From Pyronema omphalodes (lineage: Eukaryota > Ascomycota > Pezizomycetes > Pezizales > Pyronemataceae), in NCBI GenBank assembly GCA_024516155.1, contig JAJJXM010000033.1:496001-560000 (forward strand): a stretch of DNA of 64,000 nt, written 5' to 3'. Under the pieces are notes generated by a model. It made no database searches, was not told where the DNA came from, and saw only the letters and a list, made by a program, of their open reading frames with translations. The translations under genes were made by a program, and so were the position numbers. Shown in pieces: positions 46,920 through 56,522 of the stretch (the stretch's first letter is position 1; every line of letters begins with the position of its first letter).

Positions 46920-46975
46920 GCGTCCTGTATAAGCCTCTTAGACCTCGGTTGGTGTATGATACAATAGATAAATAT
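46920..46975 (+). mobile_element. SINE 3'-tail fragment
   Basis: CCTGTATAAGCCTCTTAGACCTCGGTTGGTGTATGATAC followed by AATAGATAAATA (in pieces), matching the family 3' end with scattered differences. Confidence 0.65.
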
Positions 46976-47174
46976 GGAGCATACCATATAACGCGGCAGC
47001 TACCAGCCAAGTTTATGAGTATCTGCTTTACATTATATCACCTATTATCCTGTCGGGTATTATCTTGGGTGAACAAACTTGCATCTCTAATACTTACTAA
47101 CATTATGGCTAAGGAGGGGATCACCGATGTTGTCCTCATTTACCTCCAATATTGACTGACCTCTTGTACTATAT

Positions 47175-47640
47175 CTGGATCAAGCTTGCCCGTTGTAGCC
47201 ATCGGGAAGAAACGAGGGAGCCCGGGGGATAATACAGAGGTCCTGTTTGTCCGGATCGGTAGGCAGACCCGTTCATATCGACAGCTTCAAAAGTAGCGTT
47301 CCCGAGGTGCGGAAGGTCATTGGACTATACCATTGAATGCTGAAATCCGAATATCCAAATACTTCTCAAAATCTCTCTGGGCTTGATGCAGCTTTTGTAC
47401 AGGAAAATTGCTGAAAGGCAGTACTACCTAGATTGGTGGTTGGTAACAATATCGAGACACCGGGATCACTGAACTGCAACTTATTCTGGAGGTGCTGTTA
47501 TACCGTTGATCAGATACATCATTTTTCATGAGGAGTACCTTTACTCGCCTGAAGCTACATATACAGGGGTAGCTTCTCGAGCGCAACAAAGCTTGCTGAC
47601 TGCGGGTGTGCATCCAAAAAAGCATAAGTTACGATTGTTG
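47175..47640 (+). repeat. 430-bp tandem family, diverged copy 1
   Basis: It contains, in the family order, GGGAG-CCCGGGGGATAA, CAGAGGTCCTGTTTGTCCGGATC, GACCCGTTCATATC and then CTGTTATACCGTTGATCAG and GTGTGCATCCAAAA. Similar to copies 3-5 but with frame-breaking changes. Confidence 0.6.
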
Positions 47641-47689
47641 GCATGCTAACCCTCAGATGTGCTATTGGCGAATATTGCAATACCTAGCA

Positions 47690-47745
47690 CCTATTCTGCA
47701 TGGGCATTTTAGACCTCGGTCAGCGTATAATGCAATAAATACATA
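47690..47745 (+). mobile_element. SINE 3'-tail fragment
   Basis: CTGCATGGGCATTTTAGACC then TCGGTCAGCGTATAATGCAATAAATA, matching the 3' end of SINE copy 2. Confidence 0.7.
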
Positions 47746-47754
47746 CTAGCTAGC

Positions 47755-47930
47755 ACTGCGGGAAATGGGGAAAGTGAGTCAGGTGAATGAGGCAGAGGTC
47801 GGGTTTGTCCTTACCAGAGGGAAGACCCGTCCATGTTTGCACCTTAGAAGCTGAATGATTTCCCGCAGGTTGGAGAGGACATTGGGGTTCCTCAATGCTC
47901 AAAAAGCAGCGGAATCCGATAATTCGGTCG
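47755..47930 (+). repeat. 430-bp tandem family, partial copy 2
   Basis: 5' half of the unit only (GCGGGAAATGGGGAAAGTGAG through GAGAGGACATTG, in pieces). It ends close to SINE copy 3, whose insertion probably split or replaced the rest. Confidence 0.6.
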
Positions 47931-47934
47931 GAGA

Positions 47935-48243
47935 CTCTGTGGCCTTTTTAGGCCCATGCGGGGAAAGCAAATTGGTACAGCCATTTCTCCTGTCCTTGAC
48001 ACCGAAGTCTCCTAATGAGGCCCCCTAATCTCCTACACCCATTTTACCCAACCATTCCACCAACACTCGTCTACGCCTAAGGAGGCATATATCAGGAAAG
48101 CGTGACCGCTTATCCTGAGCACCGGGTAAACCTCCCTGAGGATAAACCCCGGTAACCGAGCAATACCTGTGGGAGCGACACGGGATTCGAGCCCGTTGCT
48201 TTTGCGCAGTTGCAGGGAGTTATACCACTACACAACTGGGGCC
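47935..48243 (-). mobile_element. tRNA-derived SINE, copy 3
   Basis: Minus strand: head GGCCCCAGTTGTGTAGTGGT, B box GGGCTCGAATCCC, CTCAGGATAAGCGGTCACGC, CCTGATATATGCCTCCTTAG, and 3' end CCCCGCATGGGCC. About 300 bp. No convincing flanking duplication was found. Confidence 0.8.
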
Positions 48244-48444
48244 GGGCCGCCCCCACAGATGACACAGATGAAGAATTGCTGACAGTTTTCGACACTCAGT
48301 CGGCGGTTTTTCGCTAACGGAAAATGTCCGTCACTGTCGACGCTGTCAGGAAAATTAGTCTCTCCACTAAAGTTCTCCGCCAATTTGAGGAATACTTATT
48401 ACGCTAAGATTCCGTCGTCGACAGATTTGGCGGATTTTTTGAAC

Positions 48445-48741
48445 TTTGAGTTACCCGATTGCACTCTGCTCCTGGATGCCGACGTCCAAACTTCTGTTCT
48501 CGAGAGTTCAGTGAGCCTGGAGCTGCTTTTATCCAGGTCAGATCACAGTACGTTGTCATATTCAGGCTGCATTATTCTACTGCTTCTCAGCTATATTACC
48601 GATCGTAAGGAGGCCCACTCACCGTGTGCCGCAAATATGAGGATAGCTGCTTGTGCGGGATATGCGGTGCGTTATGGGAGGTTCTATCCACAAAACATAA
48701 ATTACGGTGTGCGGCTCAGGCGTGACGTTTTCGAACGTTGA
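48445..48741 (+). repeat. 430-bp tandem family, copy 3 (coding-like half)
   Basis: The plus strand holds an open frame (from about 48385 to 48741) reading CTLLLDADVQTSVLES, then SLELLLSRSDHSTLS, then YSGCIILLLLSYITDRKEAH and AACAGYAVRYGRFYP. The same frame is preserved in copy 4. A hydrophobic centre with Cys residues suggests a former protein, but I recognise no family. Confidence 0.6.
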
Positions 48742-48747
48742 AATATT

Positions 48748-49145
48748 TAGCGCCGCGGGAGCTGGGAAAGTGGGCCCGGCGGACAGGGTTAGGGCACCGT
48801 TTGTCAGGACGGAGGGTACATAGATCCGTCCATATCAGCGGCTGAAAAAGCTGCCTCACAGTATGGAGAGGTCATTGCACTCTGCTACTGGATGCTGACG
48901 TCCAAACGTTTGTTCTCGAGAGTTTAATGAGCCTGGAGCTGCTGTTATCCAGGTCAGATCATAGGACGTTGTCATTTTCAGGCTGCAATATTCTACTGCT
49001 TCTCAGCTATATTACCAATCGTAAGGAGGTCCACTCGCCTTCTGCCGCAAATACCAGGACAGTTGCTTGTGCAGAATATGCGGTGCGTTCTGGGAGGTTT
49101 TGTCCAAAAAATATAAATCACAGTGTGCGGTATATCAAGCTTTAA
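48748..49145 (+). repeat. 430-bp tandem family, copy 4
   Basis: Full unit. The second half encodes CTLLLDADVQTFVLES, SLELLLSRSDHRTLS and FSGCNILLLLSYITNRKEVH, so most differences from copy 3 keep the frame open. Confidence 0.65.
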
Positions 49146-49154
49146 ATAAAGCAA

Positions 49155-49575
49155 TCGTGGAGGCTTCTATAGCTAGCTACGCGGAAGTGGGGGCTAGTGA
49201 GCCTGGCGGATAGAGGGGATAGATCAGAGGTCCGGCGTGTCTGGATCTGTCCATATTAGTGGCTTAAAAATCTGCCTCCTCGCGGCGTGGGGAGTTTATT
49301 AGAATCCGCTACGGGATTCTGATGTCCAAATGTTTGTTCTCAAGATCTGGCTGGATTTGAAGCTGCTGTTGTTCTGGTCAGATCACAGAGCCTTGATATA
49401 TTCTCGCGGTGTTGTTCTACCGCTGGTCAGCTTAATCATCTATCGAGAGGAGCTTAGTTACTCACGGGGCACCGCATATCCTGGGTAGCTGCTCCAACGG
49501 GCGGCGGTGGGTGGACTTGTGGGGGATGGTGTATCCAAAATGCATACCGTACGGCGCGTTGTACGTCAAATCTTA
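49155..49575 (+). repeat. 430-bp tandem family, copy 5
   Basis: Full but more diverged unit. The frame still reads SDVQMFVLK, LLLFWSDHRALIYSRGVVLPLVSL in pieces before a stop near 49485. Confidence 0.6.
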
Positions 49576-49582
49576 AACATGG

Positions 49583-49665
49583 CGTTTGCGGACGTTGTGT
49601 TGGATCTGTTTTAGATCTGTGTTAGATCTATGTTAGATTTGTGCTGGATCTGTGTGGGAACCGTG
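49583..49665. repeat. Short minisatellite, GTGTTAGATCT-like units
   Basis: About six imperfect copies of a 13-bp unit (TTGGATCTGTTTTAGATCTG and variants) directly after the 430-bp family. Confidence 0.7.
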
Positions 49666-49899
49666 CGAGGAGTTGATTAGGAGTCGATGAGATTGACATG
49701 AGAACTGACGAGACGCGCGACAGTGGTGGATACGGAGAATGCATTGCTTGCATAATCGGTTAGCACATTTCCCGGGCTACGGACTTTTGTGTATGACTAA
49801 GGCTGAATAGAGTCTAGCAGGCCGCTAAGAAATCTAGCGCGTACTTTTCAACCAGCGAGAGAAATATCGATACACTCACGATAGTCAAAAGCCAGCTGG

Positions 49900-50300
49900 T
49901 TCATGAGTTCAAGTCCGGGAAGTCACATTGCAAAATTGCAGGTAAGTCATTTCTACATATCCACAGCTAACTCATGAGAATGCAACAAATATTGGAAAAT
50001 CACTTTCATCGATCGACAACTAATTCATGAGAATATAGGAAATATTGCTAGTTCATGAGTTCAAGTCTGAGAAGTCACTTTGAAAAATTACAAGTAAGTT
50101 GTTTCTACATATCCATAGCTCAGGGCGCATTTGGTTGCCCTGAAAACAGAGATTTTTACACCGTTTTCACGAGTAAAAAAGGGCGAACAAACTTTTTTTT
50201 GGGGGGTGCAACCAAACGCACTCTAATCCATAGGGATACAACAAATATTACTTATCAATCCACAGCTAATTCATAGGAACATAGGAAATATTCCTGATGA
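49900..50300. repeat. Diverged short tandem units around CTCATGAGAAT / ACAAATATT
   Basis: TTCATGAGTTCAAGTC, CTACATATCCA and ACAAATATT motifs recur four times, every 60-130 bp. One copy is split by a MITE-like insertion. Confidence 0.65.
50119..50225. mobile_element. Small MITE-like insertion with GCATTTGGTTGC inverted ends
   Basis: Left end CAGGGCGCATTTGGTTGC and right end (reverse complement TAGAGTGCGTTTGGTTGC) match at most positions. About 105 bp, no ORF. It splits a repeat unit that is continuous in neighbouring units. The target duplication is not clear; hAT or PIF/Harbinger origin is possible. Confidence 0.6.
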
Positions 50301-50449
50301 GGAAGAAGAATGGGCAATGAGGATATGGGTATGGTAGTATGGCGATGGACACTGAGTCTGGTCGGTGTAACTCCTGGGAGTTACCGCTGTTCCTGTACCA
50401 CAACTCATTTTGAATATCCTCAGAGCCATCTTCGTGGATAGTAGTATGC

Positions 50450-50649
50450 CTATGGTGATGGACACTTAAATTTAACCGACGACGACCGCTATTTCTCCAC
50501 CACAACCACTCAGATCACAAAATCGCTACATCAACTTACTTGTAACCGGTAAGTTGATGTAGCGATTTTGCGACATTATTGGTTGCGGTGAAGAAATAGC
50601 GGTCGCCGTCGTGAATTACGTCATCTGGATCACGTGTCCGTCACCATAG
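50450..50649. mobile_element. Fold-back element with 63-bp inner arms
   Basis: 50477-50539 and 50549-50611 are reverse complements with roughly nine mismatches and a 9-bp centre. Outer 16-bp arms (CTATGGTGATGGACAC at 50450 and its inverse ending 50649, one mismatch) extend the dyad. The transcript would form one long hairpin. No ORF of its own. Confidence 0.8.
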
Positions 50650-50674
50650 TGGCGCTCAGGGCTCAAGCTTCCAC

Positions 50675-50992
50675 TTGAATGTATTTAATAATATTTATTT
50701 ATTTTATTTCATTTTACTATATTCCGATCTATGCGGGGAAAGCAAATTGGTGCAGCCATTCTTCCTGTCCTTGAGACCAAAGTCTCCTACACCCATTTAC
50801 AAAATCATTACAACACTTGTCTACACCTAGGGAGGCATAGATCAGGAAAGCGTGACCACTTACCCTGAGCACCGGGTAAACCTCCCTGAGGAAAAACCCC
50901 GGCAACCAAGCAATACTTGTGGGAGCGACACGTGATTCGACCCGTTGTATTTGCGCAGTTGCAGGGAGTTATACCACGAAACTACTGGGGCC
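50675..50992 (-). mobile_element. tRNA-derived SINE, copy 4
   Basis: Minus strand: head GGCCCCAGTAGTTTCGTGGT, a damaged B box, then GGTTTACCCGGTGCTCAGGG, CCTGATCTATGCCTCCCTAG and 3' end CCCCGCATAGATCGG with an AAAT-rich tail (50680-50715). Confidence 0.8.
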
Positions 50993-51199
50993 ATCCCCAA
51001 CGGGACAATGTCATAACCTGAAGGTGCGAATACTGATAGATAGATAAAGTGATAAATAAAAACGGGAATAATTACGAATGCCATAACTTCCCGCACTGTG
51101 AATCTAGCCAAGCAAACTCAAACTATCAATCATTCGTTGTTGTTCATCTTAAAAACACTTTATCATCATCTACCACACTTACTAATAAATCCAATAGAA

Positions 51200-52085
51200 A
51201 CCCTTTTTTCTTCATTTCATGTTAAATATTCTGCAGATTTAATTCCCTAAAATTTTAACCATAAAACGTTACACTAATCAAGGTCAGCAGCGGAAATGTC
51301 TCATTCCTAACTGATATAGGTAAGTATTCCTACATCAATGACATATCAACACTCACAATCTAACATGTCAACAATACTTCAACAGATAGCTTCAGCTCGA
51401 CAACCTCAAACTACCAACCGTAAGTCATATTATACAAATTACGTCACTACGTACTAACCGTATTAATAGCACTTATATTCTTATCCAAAGTTGATTATTC
51501 AGCAGATATTGTTCATCAACCCGTTAATTTTACCGTCACACCGATTGGAGTCAGCATCTCACTCTTGAATTCCTTACTCAGAACTGAGGTAGGCAAATAT
51601 TTCCATATCAATACTTCACATTAGCAACCACAATATAGCATGTCAAAAATACTTCAACTCATAACTCCGGTAATATTAACTTAAACTATTAACCGTTAGT
51701 TGTTGATCATTTTATCATACTCAAGGCCAACAGACTCAACAAAAATACTTATGCTTTTTTTTCATTGTTTTTTTTGGTCATTTTTTTCATTTTTCATTTT
51801 TCATTTTTTTTTTCTTTATTTTTAATTCTTGTTTTTTTCATTCTTGTTTCTTTTTCATGTTAACTATTCAGCAGAATTCATTCTCCAACACGTTGGCCAT
51901 AAATTCATACTCATCACAGTTACCCATCTTATCATACTTCACACTGCGTTCTTACGTACCAAATTTATAATTTATACTTGCATTTTTTTTCATCTTTATT
52001 ATTCCACAGTTTTCATTGTTCAACACGTTAACTATAAATTCACACCAATCAAAGTCAGCATCTGCTCAAACCGACATCGATAAGT
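51200..52085. repeat. Degenerate AT-rich tandem repeat, about four units
   Basis: A module with TTCATGTTAACTATTCAGCAGA, AACACGTTAACTATAAATTC and CACCAATCAAAGTCAGCATC (in pieces) recurs with much divergence near 51220, 51490, 51855 and 52005. Each is followed by AAGTATTCCTAC or a similar block. Confidence 0.55.
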
Positions 52086-52578
52086 ATTCCTACCTTGTTA
52101 TTCACGTTCCTTTTTTTTTTGTCCCGTGTTTGGCAGTCTTCACTCACTCCTACAGGTGTATCCCTATATCGTTACATCAGTATTACCCATCAACACCCAC
52201 GACTCAACTTATCGACACCCGAAACATAACATACCAATAATAATTTCGACTTAATGAAATAAAAGTCTTCAAGCACCAATTTATCTTCGTCAACTTCAAA
52301 ATTTTCATCCTTTATAAAATGAGTAATGTCCCCAATAACCACTTTCTTGTATCTCAAAATCAAACAAATGAGAAAAATATTCATTAAAAAAAATTTATTA
52401 ATTCTATAGTATCAGGCCTATAGTAATAAATAAAAAAAAACCAAAACTCCTTGGTCTACAATAATAGCTCAGAAAATTAAGAATAAACAATACACATTAA
52501 AAATTAAAAATTATAATAATAGGATAGTAGCAAAACCAAAAATTCCAAAAGACTTTTAATCATATTACTCTTCATATC
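52086..52578. other. AT-rich spacer, likely 3' region of the regulator gene
   Basis: No coding frame. Very AT-rich with A runs; the minus-strand regulator gene ends at 52579. Confidence 0.5.
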
Positions 52579-55500
52579 TTAGCTGAACCACTGTTCTTCA
52601 CCATTTCCAAATTGTTGTTGCAATTGTTGAATATCAGGCAATGTTGACTGAGCGTTCAATTCAAACGTTGTGAAAGAGTTTATATCGCTGCTAGCTTCGT
52701 TGGCAAGCATTGTATCCGCACCGTTCGAATTGTAGTCGATGGCGTGTTGATCATATTGACGAGGAACCGGAACAGCCATAGTCCTTTCATTCGTAAATAA
52801 CTCATGGTCGGGTTGCTGGGTGTTGGTGAGTTGAGACATATTTGTATGGCTGTAGTGTTCGCCAGAGAATTCGGTCGCCCAGTTCTCCACCTCTGAATTA
52901 GTAATATTACCTTCTGGAGGAGCCGAGACGGTGCGTTGGCGGGAAGATGCACGGGAGTTGCTCTCGCTCTTGATGGTATCGGAACCATTACTGAATGAAT
53001 TCTCTCGGACACTCTCTTGGATTAAGTTGGTGTAGGGGGTCTGGCGACCGGTCTTTTTCGTATACTCGGCAAGAGTTCTCATCTTGCTCATTGCAGTCTC
53101 TTTACTAGATGCAAGACATCTGAGGGTAGATACGAGTGTGATAATGTCGTTAACATAATTGACTGGGGTACTGAGGTCTGGCTCCTGGTCGGCGATGACG
53201 AGGACTGCCGCAAGGCGGAAGATGAACAACTCGCTAAAATCTTCCATCTCATGACCAATCTTCATCCGCCAATCCGAGTCCATGTTCAAACGACGGAGAA
53301 ATCCAGAAGTTTCGCCAGCAATCGCAAAGATGTTCGGATCGTTGGTGATATTGTTGCAGTAGTATCGGCCGAGAAGGAGACGAACGTTTTGTATAAATAA
53401 TAGCGGGCTCAAGAACTGCATGCGTATGATTTCTCTGGCGTAAGGATTATTGATTGAAGCCGGAAGAGTGTTGACTGATGTCTGAAGAGTGTTAATGCAG
53501 TTGCTTAGGCGTTCGGAGTCCATCATTCCTCTGGGAGAGGAAATCAAGTTGGACAGAACGGTTGCAGCTTGAATCTGACATAATGTCATTCTCAAAGACA
53601 ACTGAAGAAATGAAACCTCGGCTTCATCCTGGTCGTTTGTGATCTCAGAGGCAGTTAATCGAGGGAATCCGATATGGCCAATGATAAAATCATGGCTATC
53701 CATGATCATGGAACGGTTAGTCAACAAAGCATCCCTAGCATCCTGAATATAGACGGCCCAATACAAGCGACGGCGATCTTCAAGCTGCTCTTCGGACAGC
53801 TGAAAGTGGGAGGGAGGCATGCGGTCGAGTTTGTTGGCACAAGCGAAGCACGCTGTCTCTCGACACGATTCAGAGCTTTGTGCGGGAAGACCGGCGCAGC
53901 TGAAGTATAATGTCCGAAGGAAACGTGACAGAACTTCGTCCTGACTGTAGATAGGAGAAAGCCATGCAGGACGCCTAGTTACGTACTCAACGTAATTGTG
54001 TCCATTCTGACCGGCAGATTCGCCCGCTTCAGGCATGGTTCCCGTCCGGAGAGTATCTTCGTCCATGCCCCTCCGGAGACTCTCCAGGTCAGGAGTCTTC
54101 TGAGAAGCGACGGCAAAGAGCATCATAAGGGGACAGAACAATTCCCGAACTGCATCGTACTCGTTGTCGTAGATTGGCTTTGCGTAGGCCCGGTCGAACT
54201 TGGCTTGAAGGACTTTCCAGTGGAAAATTGCCGTAGCGCTCTGGACTTTTTCGCGGAAAATCTGACAAAGGATTTTGCCTACTCTCTTGGGAGGCATAAG
54301 CAAACGGAGATCCAGAGACTCACCATCACTTGGTGAAGCGATGCGCACAGGCGTAGGAAATCGAAAAGGCGTGGGCTGCTGTGCGTCCTGGGTGGACATT
54401 CCGTTCTGTTCAAGCGACGAAACAAGCTGGCTAATTACATTTTGCTGAAGCTGCGACGAGATGGGGTCCTGTGTTGGGTCGGATGTACGGTTGTGGGAAT
54501 TGGAAAGTTCCGGCAACTGAAGGACATTCAACCGATACATCATGATGCCATCGGGTCCAATACCAAAGACCTCTCCCAAGCCGTGTTGGTTGAAGACAAA
54601 TTGACCAGCTTGTTGCATATTTGTGAATTGTATGTCGAATTGTCCTCCCTCACGCATTCTATTCATCTCTCTTAGGAGCTTTTTGTTCTCAGCCTCGAGA
54701 TCAAGAATGCGCCTTATTAAGTCAGTAATTGGTTTCTTTCTAGAGGATAGGGAAAGCATTTTGAAAGGACATGGAATACTTACTTCTGTGGCCCCATCTT
54801 TCTCTTGTCTTCGCCTCCTTCAGAGAATCGACACTGCAAACTTGCCGAATGACAGGCCGCACAGGGTCCTTCATCCGGAGTATCGCACTTTGTTTTGCGA
54901 GCACGGCATGCATCGCACGCCCTAGTGCGCCGACGTCTCTGGAATGGTCTTCGGTTTCCAGCTGCTTTCCCGGTAAGGGCAACCTCGGGAAGCAACACAA
55001 GAGCATCCCGGCCGGGGGATAGAGCGCGCTTTCTCTTGGAGGGAGCCGATGTCCTGTTTGTCTCTACCGACGAAGATCTAGCGGTCGAGGCTCCGGATCC
55101 ATTCGGTGTTAGTCCCTGCATTCCCAACTGTGCCATAGTTCCACCCATAGCGACGTTATTCATTGAAGGTATAAACCCAAGAGGAGTGCCACCGCCCATT
55201 CCATTACCCATTCCATTACCCATACCACCGGCCATACCACTGCCCATACCATTATTCATACCACTGCCCATTCCACCGCCCATACCATTACCCATACCAT
55301 TACCCATTCCACCGCCCATACCAGTGCCCATACCAGTGCCCATACCAGTGCCCATACCAGTGCCCATACCATTACCCATACCATTACCCATACCATTACC
55401 CATACCATTATTCATACCATTATTCATACCATTACCCATACCATTATTCATACCATTATTCATACCATTACCCATACCATTACCAACACCATTATTCAAT

Positions 55501-56522
55501 CCATTACCCATGCCATTACCCATGCCGGTTCCCATAGTAGACATATTACCGCCCATACTTCCCATACCAGAACCATATCCACTAGGAGAAAATCCTACGG
55601 GGCCGCCATTAGGGGAAGGAGAGTATCCCATAGGTGTCGCAAAAGGCACTGTTGCGATGGCCGGCAAGTACTGCTGATTCTGAGATACCATGTTGGCTTG
55701 CAAATTCTGGTTCTGTGGGTTCGGTCCCTGAAGAACTGCTCCGGGGGAGAGTCCCATGTTGTTCTGCTGGGTTGCGATAGAAGGATCTGTTTGAAGACCA
55801 AAGGATGCTGCTGCTCCGTTGGCAGCTGCCTGGTTCTGAGTGTAACGAATATTATCTGGTTGGGGCGGGGAATGGCGAGGTCCATCATTGTTAGGGGATT
55901 GGGTGTTTCGAACATTCTGCTGTCCTAGATGATCGAGAAGTCTTTCTTCGGTAGGTGAAAGCTTAACTCCAGTTGCTTGAGGGGAAGGAGTGGAATTCTG
56001 GGATTCGCCGGGACGGGCTAGAGAAGGTGGCGACGGATTGAGACGAGCCATTTCGTCGAGGTTATCGATTCCGAATCTCTCAGTTGGAGAGGGTGTCATT
56101 CGTGGCATTCGTAACCAGCCATTGAATTGCCCTTCGGAGGGCGAAGTAGAATCTTGAAGGCCGGCTTCTTGTTGAAGGCGTGAATTATGAGGGGATACGG
56201 TTCGCCGTTGGCGGTCCATGTCTACCAATCTTCCAGGTGGAGCCAATTCTCCGGGTGGAGCCTGCCAGAGAGGACCCTCGGAATGACCAGGAGACTGTGC
56301 CGAAGTGAATGCGCTGGTTCGTTCGCGTGGAGGGGAAACTCTCTCTCCCTCGCCAGGAGCCGTAGGAGACAGTGAAAAGTATCCTCTAATTCGTGCGCCT
56401 GGAGGGAAAATGTTATCTACCTCGGGAGAGTTCTGCTGCATTTGCTGGAGCGCCATAGGATTAGATTGGTGGAGGAATTGGACGAAGTCTTCCATCGGTT
56501 CGTGGTGGGTGTTTTGATCCAT
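52579..56522 (-). CDS. Zn(II)2Cys6 fungal transcription factor with Met-Gly-Asn repeat
   Basis: Two exons on the minus strand, 56522-54784 and 54739-52579; a 44-nt intron (GTAAGT...CTAG) joins them in frame; 1299 aa. The N-terminal half is low complexity (Gln/Pro/Ser/Asn) and includes about 30 G-M-x-x tetrapeptides (residues about 320-445). The binuclear zinc cluster lies mid-protein: RACDACRARKTKCDTPDEG then PCAACHSASLQC, with cysteines at 536, 539, 546, 554, 557 and 564 (CX2CX6CX7CX2CX6C). The splice lies just after it, then a leucine-rich dimerisation segment (LIRRILDLEAENKKLLREM). A fungal-specific regulatory domain follows, with DRRRLYWAVYIQDARDALL near residue 900. Such proteins bind CGG-type sites in the nucleus; the pathway controlled cannot be told from sequence. 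Zinc clusters are usually N-terminal, so the central position is notable. Confidence 0.9.
55190..55560 (-). repeat. 12-bp coding minisatellite inside the regulator gene
   Basis: About 30 tandem copies of a 12-bp unit (GGTAATGGTATG and variants on the minus strand) encode MGNG, MNNG, MGTG and MGGG. All variation keeps frame. Such arrays change length readily by slippage. Confidence 0.88.

Noticed and set aside
54895..55677. 260-aa plus-strand ORF with IPLPIP repeats
   Set aside because: It is the antisense shadow of the Met-Gly-Asn array in the regulator gene.
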